Assembly: GCF_000211815.1 (NCBI RefSeq)
Contig: NZ_GL890945.1
Coordinates: forward strand, 105,579 to 169,578
Source of the DNA: Moorena producens 3L
GTDB taxonomy: Bacteria > Cyanobacteriota > Cyanobacteriia > Cyanobacteriales > Coleofasciculaceae
Direction of reading: 5' to 3'
Length of the DNA: 64,000 nt
The notes below the pieces were generated by a model. The model saw nothing but the letters and a program-made list of their open reading frames with translations, was not told the DNA's origin and did no database searches. Positions 9,029 through 17,798 of this stretch are shown here, in pieces (positions within the stretch are counted from its first letter, which is position 1; each line of letters begins with the position of its first letter). Made by a program: the position numbers and the translations under genes.

Positions 9029-10696
9029 ATGAACAAGCCTGTTATTGTCATTGGACTAGATGCAGCTCAGCCCTCTGTCCTTGAGAAATGGATGTCTCAG
9101 GGACATCTCCAGACTATGCGTCGTTTGCGCGACCAGGGAACCTATGGACGCCTGAAAAATTTTGAAGCGTTTAGTGCAGAAACGCCTTGGACAACATTTT
9201 TGACTGGCTGCTCGCCTCACACAACTGGGTACTGGTCTCCCTTGGGATTCCGAGAAGGTAGCTATGAGTGCTACACCAAGGCCGCCTATGACTATAGTGA
9301 GTATCCTCCATTTTATGCCCTGGGTGAAGATTATCGAGTGGCAGTCTTTGACATGCCTCAAACTCGGCTCTGTGAGGAGGTAAATGGTCCCCAGGTTTTA
9401 GCTTGGGGAGCCCATTCTCCTCAAGTAGCTAGTGGCTCTTTACCGGCTTCACTGTTCCAAGAACTGGTTGACAAACATGGAGAACATCCAGGACTCCATA
9501 AGGACTATGCTGTGTGTGTTGATTTAAAGGGAACACTTCGACTTCGGAAACTTCTGGAGACAGGGATCTCCCGTCGCGCTACTATTTGTCAAGATCTCTT
9601 GGAACGAGAGTCTTGGGACTTGTTTTTAACAGTGTTTGGCGAAGCCCATGCACTGGGTCACAATTTCTGGCAGTTGAGTCAACCGGAACATCCTCTCTAT
9701 GAGCATTTTAGTTCCCGTGTTTCAGGTGATCCCATGCTCGAAGGCTTTCAAGCCATTGATCGGGCAATCGGCAAGATTTTAGCCAAAGCACCAAAGGATG
9801 CTCATGTCGTCATTTTCTCCGCTCATGGCATGGGTCCTAACACCATGGATGCCCCCAGCACCACCTTCCTGCCTGAGTTTTTATATCGCCTTAGTTTCCC
9901 TGGGAAATTTGCCCTGGCTAATGGTACTGAGTTGGGAACACCCCCTGAACCGATAATTACCAAAATGAAATGGAACTATTGGGAGCGACATCTGTGGGGT
10001 ACCAAGTATGATCCTAATCCCATTAAAAGGTTTTTGAGACGAGAAACTCCCACCAAGCTTTTCAAACTAATCGAGCCATGGTTAGATTCTTCTCAAGAAC
10101 CCGATCTGATCTCCCCATTCAGGCTAGCGAAGGAAACCGATGTAGTACCTTTCCAACCAGCCGCTTGGTATGCACCGGTCTGGCACAAGATGAAAGCGTT
10201 TGCCCTACCAAGCTTTTCAGAAGGGTATATCCGTATCAATCTTCAGGGACGAGAACCCCAAGGATTGGTACCGGAATCGGAGTATGATGCTTTCTGTGAT
10301 GAACTGATCCAAAAGCTTTACGCTCTTAAAGATGCCCGAAAAGGTGTACCCATGGTCAAGGAGATCATCAGGACACGGAAGTCGCCCACTGAGCGAAATT
10401 GTAAGCTGTCTGATGCCGACTTGGTACTTGTCTGGCAAGATGAGTATGCCACAGATGTGGTGGAAAGTCCTGATGTTGGACGTATTGGTCCTGTACCCCA
10501 TTATCGTGCTGGCAGCCATCGCCCTGAGGGATTTATCATCGCCGCAGGTCCAGATATTGCGTCCGGTGTTGATTTCGGAGGCGGTCATGCTCTTGATCTT
10601 CCCCCCACAATTTTGGAATTGATGGGTGCACCAATTCCTGAATACTTTGAAGGTAAGCCACTACCATTGCTAGCAAAAGAGCTTGTCAACGGTTAA
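9029..10696 (+). CDS. Alkaline phosphatase superfamily phosphodiesterase/phosphatase
   Basis: About 555 residues. The start VIVIGLDAAQPS holds the first metal-binding Asp of the alkaline-phosphatase/phosphoglycerate-mutase fold. AETPWTTFLTG carries the likely nucleophile Thr/Ser. HVVIFSAHGMGPN and a late HYRAGSHRPEG supply further metal ligands. Cyanobacterial relatives are annotated as type I phosphodiesterase/nucleotide pyrophosphatase. I prefer the ATG at 9029 over the upstream ATG at 8972, because homologues begin with the metal-binding strand and AGAG lies just before it. It is the only plus-strand gene in the polysaccharide region. A role in removing phosphate or phospho-sugars is possible but not shown. 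Confidence 0.75.
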   Translation: MNKPVIVIGLDAAQPSVLEKWMSQGHLQTMRRLRDQGTYGRLKNFEAFSAETPWTTFLTGCSPHTTGYWSPLGFREGSYECYTKAAYDYSEYPPFYALGEDYRVAVFDMPQTRLCEEVNGPQVLAWGAHSPQVASGSLPASLFQELVDKHGEHPGLHKDYAVCVDLKGTLRLRKLLETGISRRATICQDLLERESWDLFLTVFGEAHALGHNFWQLSQPEHPLYEHFSSRVSGDPMLEGFQAIDRAIGKILAKAPKDAHVVIFSAHGMGPNTMDAPSTTFLPEFLYRLSFPGKFALANGTELGTPPEPIITKMKWNYWERHLWGTKYDPNPIKRFLRRETPTKLFKLIEPWLDSSQEPDLISPFRLAKETDVVPFQPAAWYAPVWHKMKAFALPSFSEGYIRINLQGREPQGLVPESEYDAFCDELIQKLYALKDARKGVPMVKEIIRTRKSPTERNCKLSDADLVLVWQDEYATDVVESPDVGRIGPVPHYRAGSHRPEGFIIAAGPDIASGVDFGGGHALDLPPTILELMGAPIPEYFEGKPLPLLAKELVNG

Positions 10697-10777
10697 TATG
10701 CTTACCGGCTTAGAGTGTGGTCAGAAACATTGCCCTCATAGTTAAGTCTTTGTAAATTAGAAATGAGGGATAAGGTA

Positions 10778-10817
10778 AAGAGGGGATGAGGATATTTTTA
10801 CTCCTCTTTCCCCTCTT
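10778..10817. terminator. Putative bidirectional terminator between convergent genes
   Basis: AAGAGGGGATGAGGA (10778-10792) pairs with TCCTCTTTCCCCTCTT (10802-10817) around an AT-rich loop. It sits between the ends of the phosphatase gene (plus) and the GT4 gene (minus), where a shared terminator is expected. The stem has mismatches and the T-run is weak. Confidence 0.45.
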
Positions 10818-10851
10818 CATTTTATTCCAAATCTCACAAATCCGACAGGAA

Positions 10852-11994
10852 TCAATTGAACATGCTTATCATCACACGATGTATACGTTCTGCCCATTTA
10901 TCCCAATTTAGAGACTGATCGTATTCTTCTCTAGAAGACTTTACTAACTGTTCATAGACTGCCCGATCACCAAAGTTATTTGCTATCACACTAGCATACT
11001 GATCACTTGAGGCAGATAACGGTAACATATAACCATTTTTGCCATTTTTAATAATTGTCGGAATTCCTCCGACATCAGTTGTGATTACAGGGAGACCAAA
11101 TGCATTAGCCTCACAAATCACAATTGGTGAACAATCAGCACGGGTGGGAAACATCAAAAAATGGGATTGCAAAAATAATTGATTAAGTTCCTCTCGTTGC
11201 TTAGGATTATTTTTATTCAAAAAAGGAATGACGTTGAGCCGCTCATGCTTAATGTCATCCGGTGGCACACAACCAAGCATAACTAGCTCAGCGTCAATTC
11301 CCATGTTGAGCAGAGATATCAGAGTTTCAAAGGCAATATTTCCACCTTTTCTCTGCCAATCTTTACCAATAAACAATAAACGGCAACGGGAAGCATTACA
11401 CTTGGAAAATAGTTGATATACTGAGGGGATATCATCTAAATTTGCTCCAAAGGGAATTACTTCAACTTTCTCTGGATCTGCCTGATAGTCGCTAATGGCA
11501 GATTTGGCAGCCCAGTCTGAAGAATAAACTAGTTTATGAGATTTTGATAATACAGTAAATTCCTGTTTTTCTCCTAGTTCAAATTCTTCTATATTTCGGT
11601 AAATTTTATAGTATTCATTGTTGATTAGCTTCGGAGTGGCATCGGATAAAAAAATAATAGGAATACTAGTGTCAATTAAACTTAATTCTCCTGATGCAAC
11701 GGGGCAAAATAGTAAATCACATGGGGTTTCTTTGAACTGTCTTTGAACTGTCAGTATGAATCGATTGAGCTGTTCATTGTGATCAGAAGACTTGAAACCT
11801 AAAAATGAATGGATTAATTGGATAGGCTTGACTAGCTTATGCCAATAGGATACTTTTTTGGGATTGCCGAGATTAATCAACTGAAGGTCTCTTGATGCCA
11901 GAGACCTATGCATATAATAAAGGGTGCCAGAAAAAGTATTTTTATCTAAATAATTCTGAGAAGAGAAAAAACCAACTCTCAAGGGCTGCATCAT
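10852..11994 (-). CDS. Glycosyltransferase family 4
   Basis: A 380-residue GT-B enzyme. The C-terminal donor-binding half has LLFIGKDWQRKGG and then SPIVICEANAFGLPVITTDV, matching the E-x7-E region of GT4 that binds the nucleotide sugar; GGIPTIIKNGKNG follows as usual. The N-terminal acceptor half starts LRVGFFSSQNYL. It has no membrane span and probably works at the inner face of the membrane with the other transferases. Two ATGs start the frame one codon apart. Confidence 0.82.
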   Translation of the reverse strand: MMQPLRVGFFSSQNYLDKNTFSGTLYYMHRSLASRDLQLINLGNPKKVSYWHKLVKPIQLIHSFLGFKSSDHNEQLNRFILTVQRQFKETPCDLLFCPVASGELSLIDTSIPIIFLSDATPKLINNEYYKIYRNIEEFELGEKQEFTVLSKSHKLVYSSDWAAKSAISDYQADPEKVEVIPFGANLDDIPSVYQLFSKCNASRCRLLFIGKDWQRKGGNIAFETLISLLNMGIDAELVMLGCVPPDDIKHERLNVIPFLNKNNPKQREELNQLFLQSHFLMFPTRADCSPIVICEANAFGLPVITTDVGGIPTIIKNGKNGYMLPLSASSDQYASVIANNFGDRAVYEQLVKSSREEYDQSLNWDKWAERIHRVMISMFN

Positions 11995-12194
11995 CGGTTT
12001 TACGAAGGTTGAATCTTGCCATCAAAATGTACCGCTTCAATTATAGCTCCCTATTAGTAAAGTATTTGATGTTAAACCAGCAGTATTATTAAATTGATTG
12101 ATAATTTATTGCTCCCCAGTAGTTTACTTTTTAATGTAATCATTTTTAGGGATTTTTTAAAAAAACTAAGCAAAATTGCTTAGTTAGCTCTAGG

Positions 12195-13211
12195 TTAACA
12201 CGGCATTAGGATTTTCTTTAAAGGTTTCAGGGGTTTCACCATACGCCTCAACTTATTATCAACATAGATCATATAACAGTCAAGAGGCTCGGCTCCAAAA
12301 CTTTTCTTAAATGCTATAACTCCTGGCAATCCACCACTAGGATTAAAATCAAACCAAGAATATCCTTGTTCACAAGAATCTTTAACAATTTCATACATAA
12401 CTAAGTTAACTGGTCTTAGATTCAAGTATTTTTCTAAGGATGAGCCATGCCAATACACCACATGTTTCTTGGCGTAGAAGCATAGTGCTCCGCTGATAAT
12501 TTGGTCTTGATAGTGGGCTAGCCAAAGCTTAACGTTAGGTGACTTAAGTTGAAAAATTGTTTTAAAAAGTTCCCAATTATAGCTACCAAGACTATTATCT
12601 CCCCATCGTCGTAATGAATCTTGATAAACTTGATAATATTCCCACCATTGGTCTAGGGTAGATGCTGTAGTTACTGAAACTCCTTCCTTGATAGCTTTTC
12701 GGACTTTTCGAGCCATAGAACTACCGCCCTTTTTCCAAGTTTTGGAAATTGTTTCAAAACCCACGTCTAAGTTAATGGCGTGAGTGGTATCCTCCTCTTG
12801 TTCACTGACACAACTTAGGGCTACAGCTTTACTAGCTAGTTCATTGTAAGGATTTACTCGCCAACTTAATTTACCCCAAAAATTTTTATCGAGAAATTTA
12901 ACTAGTAAAATGGCATGGTCAATGGTAAGTTCGTCTGCGGAAATCCATCCTCCAAAGGTTCCGTCTGGTGAGGATGAGTATTTCTTGATAAATTTCTGAT
13001 TTCCAAGTTTATAGGAAAGGGCAATCAAAGCTCTTTTTTGATCTGAGAATAGGATAATTAGAGGGTTTGGACGAAATTCTCCTTGAGTATAGGTATTCCA
13101 GATTTCAGCCCATTCTCTTGAATGAAAATAAGTTGAATAATTGCATTGTTGCCAAATTTTGTCCCATTCTTCAGAATTAGCGAGATAGGTTTTGGTAATT
13201 GATAGGCTCAT
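12195..13211 (-). CDS. FemAB/GNAT-like acyl- or aminoacyltransferase
   Basis: A 338-residue protein of the FemAB-like GNAT fold. The N-terminus has the typical YSTYFHSREWAEIW stretch. The middle has SSMARKVRKAIKEGVS, and the second half has SGALCFYAKKHVVYWHGSS and WFDFNPSGGLPGVIAFKKSFG, the signature seen in FemX-like and exopolysaccharide-associated acyltransferases. The family moves acyl or aminoacyl groups onto peptidoglycan or sugars. Here the neighbours suggest a sugar amine of the polysaccharide, perhaps one made by the aminotransferase encoded next to it. That substrate is inferred. Confidence 0.7.
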   Translation of the reverse strand: MSLSITKTYLANSEEWDKIWQQCNYSTYFHSREWAEIWNTYTQGEFRPNPLIILFSDQKRALIALSYKLGNQKFIKKYSSSPDGTFGGWISADELTIDHAILLVKFLDKNFWGKLSWRVNPYNELASKAVALSCVSEQEEDTTHAINLDVGFETISKTWKKGGSSMARKVRKAIKEGVSVTTASTLDQWWEYYQVYQDSLRRWGDNSLGSYNWELFKTIFQLKSPNVKLWLAHYQDQIISGALCFYAKKHVVYWHGSSLEKYLNLRPVNLVMYEIVKDSCEQGYSWFDFNPSGGLPGVIAFKKSFGAEPLDCYMIYVDNKLRRMVKPLKPLKKILMPC

Positions 13212-13296
13212 TGACTACTCCTATAATTAATTTTTGTGACCCTAAGTATTAGAAATGCCCTAGTGAATTGCTTGATTAATCTTGACCAAAGAGAAT

Positions 13297-13525
13297 ACAA
13301 AGTAAGCGTTCGCGTAGCGTGACCTACGGTCAATCGCTTACCTGGAAACATCAACAAAGCGATGCAGCTTCGGAACAGGGGAGGCAGCGCGGTCTTGGGG
13401 GTCTCCCCCACTCGCTATTGCCGTGGTTTCCCCCACTCGCTATTGCATCAAGAAGGGAAAAATGCGATTGACCGTTCGCGCAGCGTCGGGCTTTGCCCGA
13501 AAGGTCACGCTACGCGAACGCTTGA
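13297..13525. repeat. Cluster of dispersed repeats R1 and R2
   Basis: In the 474-bp gap between the FemAB-like and aminotransferase genes. R1 copies lie near 13298-13335 and 13465-13523 (GCGTTCGCGTAGCGTGACC and its complement). Between them is an R2 copy (about 13359-13452) that starts GCGATGCAGC, has a G-run/C-run palindrome and ends TTGCATCAAGAA; the part CCCCCACTCGCTATTGC is doubled. The small open frames across it are repeat artefacts. Confidence 0.75.
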
Positions 13526-13685
13526 GTATTGGATTTATCGATTTAGATAGCTGGGCTGATTTTCACCTATCTATTTATTTCACGACTTACGCAGTAACTC
13601 TACTTGTAGGGTCTCACCCTACTATTTCTAGTGTTTGTTACCCAATTTTGCGTAAGTCCTGTATGTCTTAAAGTTCTGGTAAAGT

Positions 13686-14828
13686 TCAGAAAAATTTCTT
13701 AATTGATGCCACAACCCTTGCTTGGTCAGCCTCAGTCATATCGTTGTAAAAGGGCAGACGAAGTAAGCGATCGCTTACATCCTCAGTCACCAAGCAGTCT
13801 CCTTCTTTGCCCCCAAACTCTCGTCCCATATCAGACAAGTGCAATGGCAGATAGTGAAAAACGCTGTAGATGCCTTGAGCTTTTAAGTGAGCAATCAAGG
13901 CTTGGCGCTTCTCTAGGGACGGTAAGAGTACGTAGAACATATGGTATGCCTGGTCACAGTACTCTGGCACAATTGGCAAGCGGATACCGTACTCCGGTGC
14001 CCAATCCTTGAGATTTTCGTAGTAGTACTCCCAAATTTGCTGTCGTTTGCTCTGAATCTGTTGGCGACTTTCTAGCTGAGCATACAAGAAAGCTGCGAGT
14101 ATGCCTGAGGGGAGATAACTCGAACCAATGTCTACCCAGGTGTACTTATCAATTTGACCGCGATAGAAGCGAGTGCGATTAGTTCCTTTCTCCCGGATAA
14201 TCTCAGCACGTTCGATATACTGCGGGTCGTTGATCAACAGTGCGCCACCTTCTCCACAGGTAAAGTTCTTAGTCTCGTGAAAACTCTGGGTAGCTAGACA
14301 ACCAAATGTACCTAGATACTTGCCTTTATACTTAGCAAATAGTCCATGAGCATTGTCCTCAACAACTGGTATACCGTAGCGCCCAGCAATCTCCAAAATA
14401 GCATCCATCTCGCATGCTACACCGGCGTAATGTACAGGGACAATGGCTTTGGTGCGAGGGGTAATCAGTGATTCTAATTTCTCTTCATTTAAATTGAGGG
14501 TATCCGGGCGGATGTCGATAAAGACAGGTTGAGCACCTCGTAAGATGAAGGCATTAATGGTAGAGACAAAGGTGAAGGAGGGAACAATGACTTCATCCCC
14601 TGGTTGGATGTTTAATAGTAGTGCCGCCATTTCCAGAGCATGGGTGCAGGAAGTGGTTAGCAGAACCTTTGGAATTGACAATATTTGTTCGAGTAGAGCA
14701 TGACATTGTTTGGTAATAGCACCATCACCGGAAAGATCCATGTTCTTGATGGTCTGTTGGATATACTCAAATTCCGTTCCGACAGTAACAGGGCGGTTAA
14801 AAGGTATAGTTGACAAAGTAACTTCCAT
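13686..14828 (-). CDS. rffA: dTDP-4-amino-4,6-dideoxygalactose transaminase-like (DegT/DnrJ/EryC1 family)
   Basis: A 380-residue PLP enzyme that would aminate a dTDP-4-keto-6-deoxyhexose with glutamate, giving an amino sugar precursor. Features are SCTHALEMAAL for phosphate binding, VPSFTFVSTINAF, VVEDNAHG for the cofactor aspartate, and SFHETKNFTCGEGGA with the Schiff-base Lys187. Length and motifs fit the RffA/WecE branch better than generic DegT proteins. The last segment aligns normally (YNDMTEADQARVV). It should supply a substrate to the local glycosyltransferases and perhaps to the FemAB-like enzyme. Confidence 0.85.
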   Translation of the reverse strand: MEVTLSTIPFNRPVTVGTEFEYIQQTIKNMDLSGDGAITKQCHALLEQILSIPKVLLTTSCTHALEMAALLLNIQPGDEVIVPSFTFVSTINAFILRGAQPVFIDIRPDTLNLNEEKLESLITPRTKAIVPVHYAGVACEMDAILEIAGRYGIPVVEDNAHGLFAKYKGKYLGTFGCLATQSFHETKNFTCGEGGALLINDPQYIERAEIIREKGTNRTRFYRGQIDKYTWVDIGSSYLPSGILAAFLYAQLESRQQIQSKRQQIWEYYYENLKDWAPEYGIRLPIVPEYCDQAYHMFYVLLPSLEKRQALIAHLKAQGIYSVFHYLPLHLSDMGREFGGKEGDCLVTEDVSDRLLRLPFYNDMTEADQARVVASIKKFF

Positions 14829-14974
14829 TTTTAGTTAGCAATTATTAGTTTCTACTTGGTATTAATCCGATTAATTTTTACAATGCACCTGAAATCCTAT
14901 AGATTCTGACTTCTTGCTCTGGCTGGTTATTGCTAGTAATCCTAATAATTAGTAAATTTTTATTAGGGAGATGT

Positions 14975-16150
14975 TTAGTTGTAGCGCCCTGAACTTAACC
15001 GATGCTGAATTAACCACTGTTCATTTTCTGGTGAGTCATGTAGCCATCGCTTAATTAGGTCAGCAAATTTTACTGGAAGCTGCAAACTCTTCCAGGTTTC
15101 GTAAGAGGCTATAGACAGATTATGGTAAAGATCTGAATCGGAAAGCAGCTTTTGAATAGATTCTGCTAAAGCAACAGAGTTGCCAGCAGGAAAAATTTTC
15201 GCACTGATGCCATCTTTTAGTTTATTAATAAACATTGGGTGATCTGAAGCAATGATTGGAGTTCGAGCGCAAAGGGCATGAGTAATTGCTAGTGGGAAAC
15301 CCTCTGGAAATTCGTGGCGACTAGGAACTAATACAAGATCAGATTCTCTCATCAGAGGAACTACGGTATTATTTGGTACTATTCCCAGAAACTCTACACA
15401 GTCTTCGATTTGTAGCTGCTTAGCTTTATTGACAAAGAAACCTGTTTTATCGTTACCAGCTATCTTCAATTTTATTGGAAACTTATTAGCTTTTAATTTA
15501 GCGATAGATTCTAATATATCCCCAACCCCTTTAGCTTCAATCATTGACCCAATGTAAAACAGTTGCCAAGACTTGGCCTGTGCTGGGAGAGTTTTTGGTG
15601 ACAAGGATTCTGGGGTTTCAGTAACAATAAAAGTCCAAGGAATTATCTTGTCAGATTGGACTCCTATGTCCTGGAGTACTCGGGAGGAATCAATCCCATA
15701 ACTACCAATCCATTGGATTCGATCATTATTTAATAATTGGCTTAGTAAATAATTACGAAACTTGTTACGCACCTTTCTGGTTGGAATAGATTCAGCAAAT
15801 AGGGCTAGGGTTGGAACATTATTCTGAATTGCCCAACGAAAAACTTCCCGAATTGGTGTGCGAACAACTAAATGAGTGGGATGGTAATCTTCAATCAATT
15901 TGATTAAATTTTTAACCTTAATCTCTCCATTAAACCCTGCACCAATGGCACGAACTCCTTTTTCCAGTAGCTGATTGTAGGGTTTTTCGGTCATACAACA
16001 GAGAGTTGCAACTTCCCCAATTTGTTTGCCAATTTCAGCTACCGCATCTACAGAATATTTCTGAGCATAGTATGTCTCAGGTCCACCGTTAGCTAAGCGT
16101 TCAAAGGCTTCACGGTAATCTCCAGCATACTGAATAATCAATAAACGCAT
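14975..16150 (-). CDS. Glycosyltransferase family 4
   Basis: A 391-residue GT-B protein. The C-terminal half has QLFYIGSMIEAKGVGDIL, then LVPSRHEFPEGFPLAITHALCARTPIIASD, with the E-x7-E-like donor site partly changed (EGFPLAITHA). The N-terminal half, MRLLIIQYAGDYREAF, is typical of cyanobacterial glycosyltransferases. It is the last gene of the minus-strand polysaccharide run, seen from the right. An 861-bp gene-free stretch lies upstream, so it may be the first gene of its transcript. Confidence 0.8.
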   Translation of the reverse strand: MRLLIIQYAGDYREAFERLANGGPETYYAQKYSVDAVAEIGKQIGEVATLCCMTEKPYNQLLEKGVRAIGAGFNGEIKVKNLIKLIEDYHPTHLVVRTPIREVFRWAIQNNVPTLALFAESIPTRKVRNKFRNYLLSQLLNNDRIQWIGSYGIDSSRVLQDIGVQSDKIIPWTFIVTETPESLSPKTLPAQAKSWQLFYIGSMIEAKGVGDILESIAKLKANKFPIKLKIAGNDKTGFFVNKAKQLQIEDCVEFLGIVPNNTVVPLMRESDLVLVPSRHEFPEGFPLAITHALCARTPIIASDHPMFINKLKDGISAKIFPAGNSVALAESIQKLLSDSDLYHNLSIASYETWKSLQLPVKFADLIKRWLHDSPENEQWLIQHRLSSGRYN

Positions 16151-17011
16151 GAAATTAATTACGTTATTCTAACTCAATTTTCCTAAAAAACATTAATTTT
16201 TTTATAAATTACCGTTATTTTTTTTAATAAATAAAACTATACCCTTAATATAGACTATTCCATTTGATTAATTGTCATGATAGTGATTTTTAGTATAAAT
16301 GTGTGATTTTTTAAAAATTAGCATACACTACCATTGATTTATTATCGAAATCCTTAAAGATTAAGTAAATAATATCAAGACTAGGTAACGCTAATTTTTC
16401 CTATCCATTTAATTTAAAAAATAGATAAAAAAAAGCTATAGAGCATCAGGTGTAAGCTAATAGGCATTTATAGCAGTCGAAGTAAAGCTTAAGACATATT
16501 TATGCTCCCTGCTCCCTTTAAACCAAAATACTCTGTCCTAAACTATAATTCGGTTGCTATAAATTTTAAGATCGATCCAGTTGTGCAAAAGGCTTCAATC
16601 CATCTCCCAATCTCCCAATCTTCCAATCTCCCAATCTCCCAATCAGCACCGATTCATAATTTACATGCGTGAAAGCTTAATTATCAATACAAGCTCAATC
16701 AAATAAATCCGGATTATTGAGCCTATTTTTAAAAACCAATAAAGTCAAACTGAGTGCCCTGGTCTATAGAGAAAATTTTGTTAAGGGTGGTTATTAATTA
16801 GTGGTTAGTTTATTTTTTTTACTAACTACTAAATAGTCAAGTAATAACCACCCTCCAAGGAGGTAATTAATCCGATGTTACTAGAAGTGAGCAGCACAGA
16901 AAACTGCCTAGATTTGGTAAGTAAAGGCAGCTTTGGTGGATAAAAATTAATGCACCATAGACGATGGACAATTACCAGCTTCCCTGAAGCGTAAGGAGCA
17001 TGCCATTGACC
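16151..17011. other. Long AT-rich intergenic region
   Basis: 861 bp with no credible gene. It holds CTCCCAAT octamer repeats (about 16600-16644) and the inverted repeat at 16785. The strongly AT-rich stretch 16180-16440 is upstream of the minus-strand GT4 gene and probably contains its promoter. A GAGG-rich CCAAGGAGGTAATTAATCCGATG near 16855 looks like a start signal, but only a short frame follows. Confidence 0.5.
16785..16853. repeat. Inverted repeat / hairpin
   Basis: GGGTGGTTATTA (16785-16796) is an exact complement of TAATAACCACCC (16842-16853). Inside, GTGGTTAGT and ACTAACTAC also pair around an 8-T loop. It may be a small MITE end pair or the terminator of an unseen transcript. Confidence 0.6.
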
Positions 17012-17638
17012 TTAAAGAGGTTTGAGAGTATTAGCCAAAAGTGCAATGGCATCTTTAACGTCTCCCTGAGCTGATTCTGTGGCGCAAATTAGCATCACCA
17101 CCACATTTTTACCCAGCTGACGCGCTAAGATCACTCCACTGACTGGCTGAGTCTGACCACCTAGGGTTAAGCTACCTCTCCAAGGAAGAGACACCCCTCC
17201 TGGTACTGGCTGAAAATTACCAGTTTGAAATCCTTCACCCCGCCTAAACTGTTCAATAGCAATCTGTGCTAGGGAAGGGTTGCTTAATGGACGATCTGTC
17301 GCTCTTTGTTCTACAAGCACCGTGTAGGCTAAGTTACCATCGGGTGCTTCAATTAATGGGAAACCACCCATGGTACTAACCTTATACCCTTCCAGTATAC
17401 CCACCTGAAAGCGCTTTGTGAGATCTTTATAAGGTTCTTGATTAAGTCTTAAAGTATGGGCTGAGGTATCAGCAGTAGTGGGAAACGCTGCTAGGGCAGA
17501 CAATTGAGCTTGAGCTGGTAATGATTGTATTGGTATAGTCAATTGTTCAGGTTTAGACCAAGGGGTGCGTCCCCCAATTATCAGTAATAGGGTAGTTAGC
17601 AGAGTTAGACCAATCAGCAAAAGTTGGTTACGTTTCAT
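17012..17638 (-). CDS. Hypothetical membrane-anchored protein
   Basis: 208 residues. A hydrophobic segment at about residues 5-24 (LLLIGLTLLTTLLLIIGG) acts as signal anchor. The remainder is soluble and ends in a conserved-looking stretch (ILARQLGKNVVVMLICATES) with mixed alpha/beta character. I cannot name a family. The ATG has GCAGGAGGAATT upstream, an excellent ribosome binding site. It lies downstream of the nucleoside transporter on the same strand, but a heptamer array separates them. Confidence 0.7.
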   Translation of the reverse strand: MKRNQLLLIGLTLLTTLLLIIGGRTPWSKPEQLTIPIQSLPAQAQLSALAAFPTTADTSAHTLRLNQEPYKDLTKRFQVGILEGYKVSTMGGFPLIEAPDGNLAYTVLVEQRATDRPLSNPSLAQIAIEQFRRGEGFQTGNFQPVPGGVSLPWRGSLTLGGQTQPVSGVILARQLGKNVVVMLICATESAQGDVKDAIALLANTLKPL

Positions 17639-17691
17639 GGAATTATGCAGGAGGAATTATGAAATATCAATTACAATTTTTACCATTTCAG

Positions 17692-17775
17692 AATTTAGAA
17701 TTTAGAATTTAGAATTTAGAATTTAGAATTTAGAATTTAGAATTTAGAATTTAGAATTTAGAATTTAGAATTTAG
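17692..17775. repeat. Heptamer tandem array (AATTTAG x 12)
   Basis: Exactly twelve copies of AATTTAG in 84 bp, perfect throughout, between the transporter stop and the next gene's ribosome binding site. Perfection suggests recent expansion. Confidence 0.95.
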
Positions 17776-17798
17776 ACTTCACATTTGCTGACTTGAGA

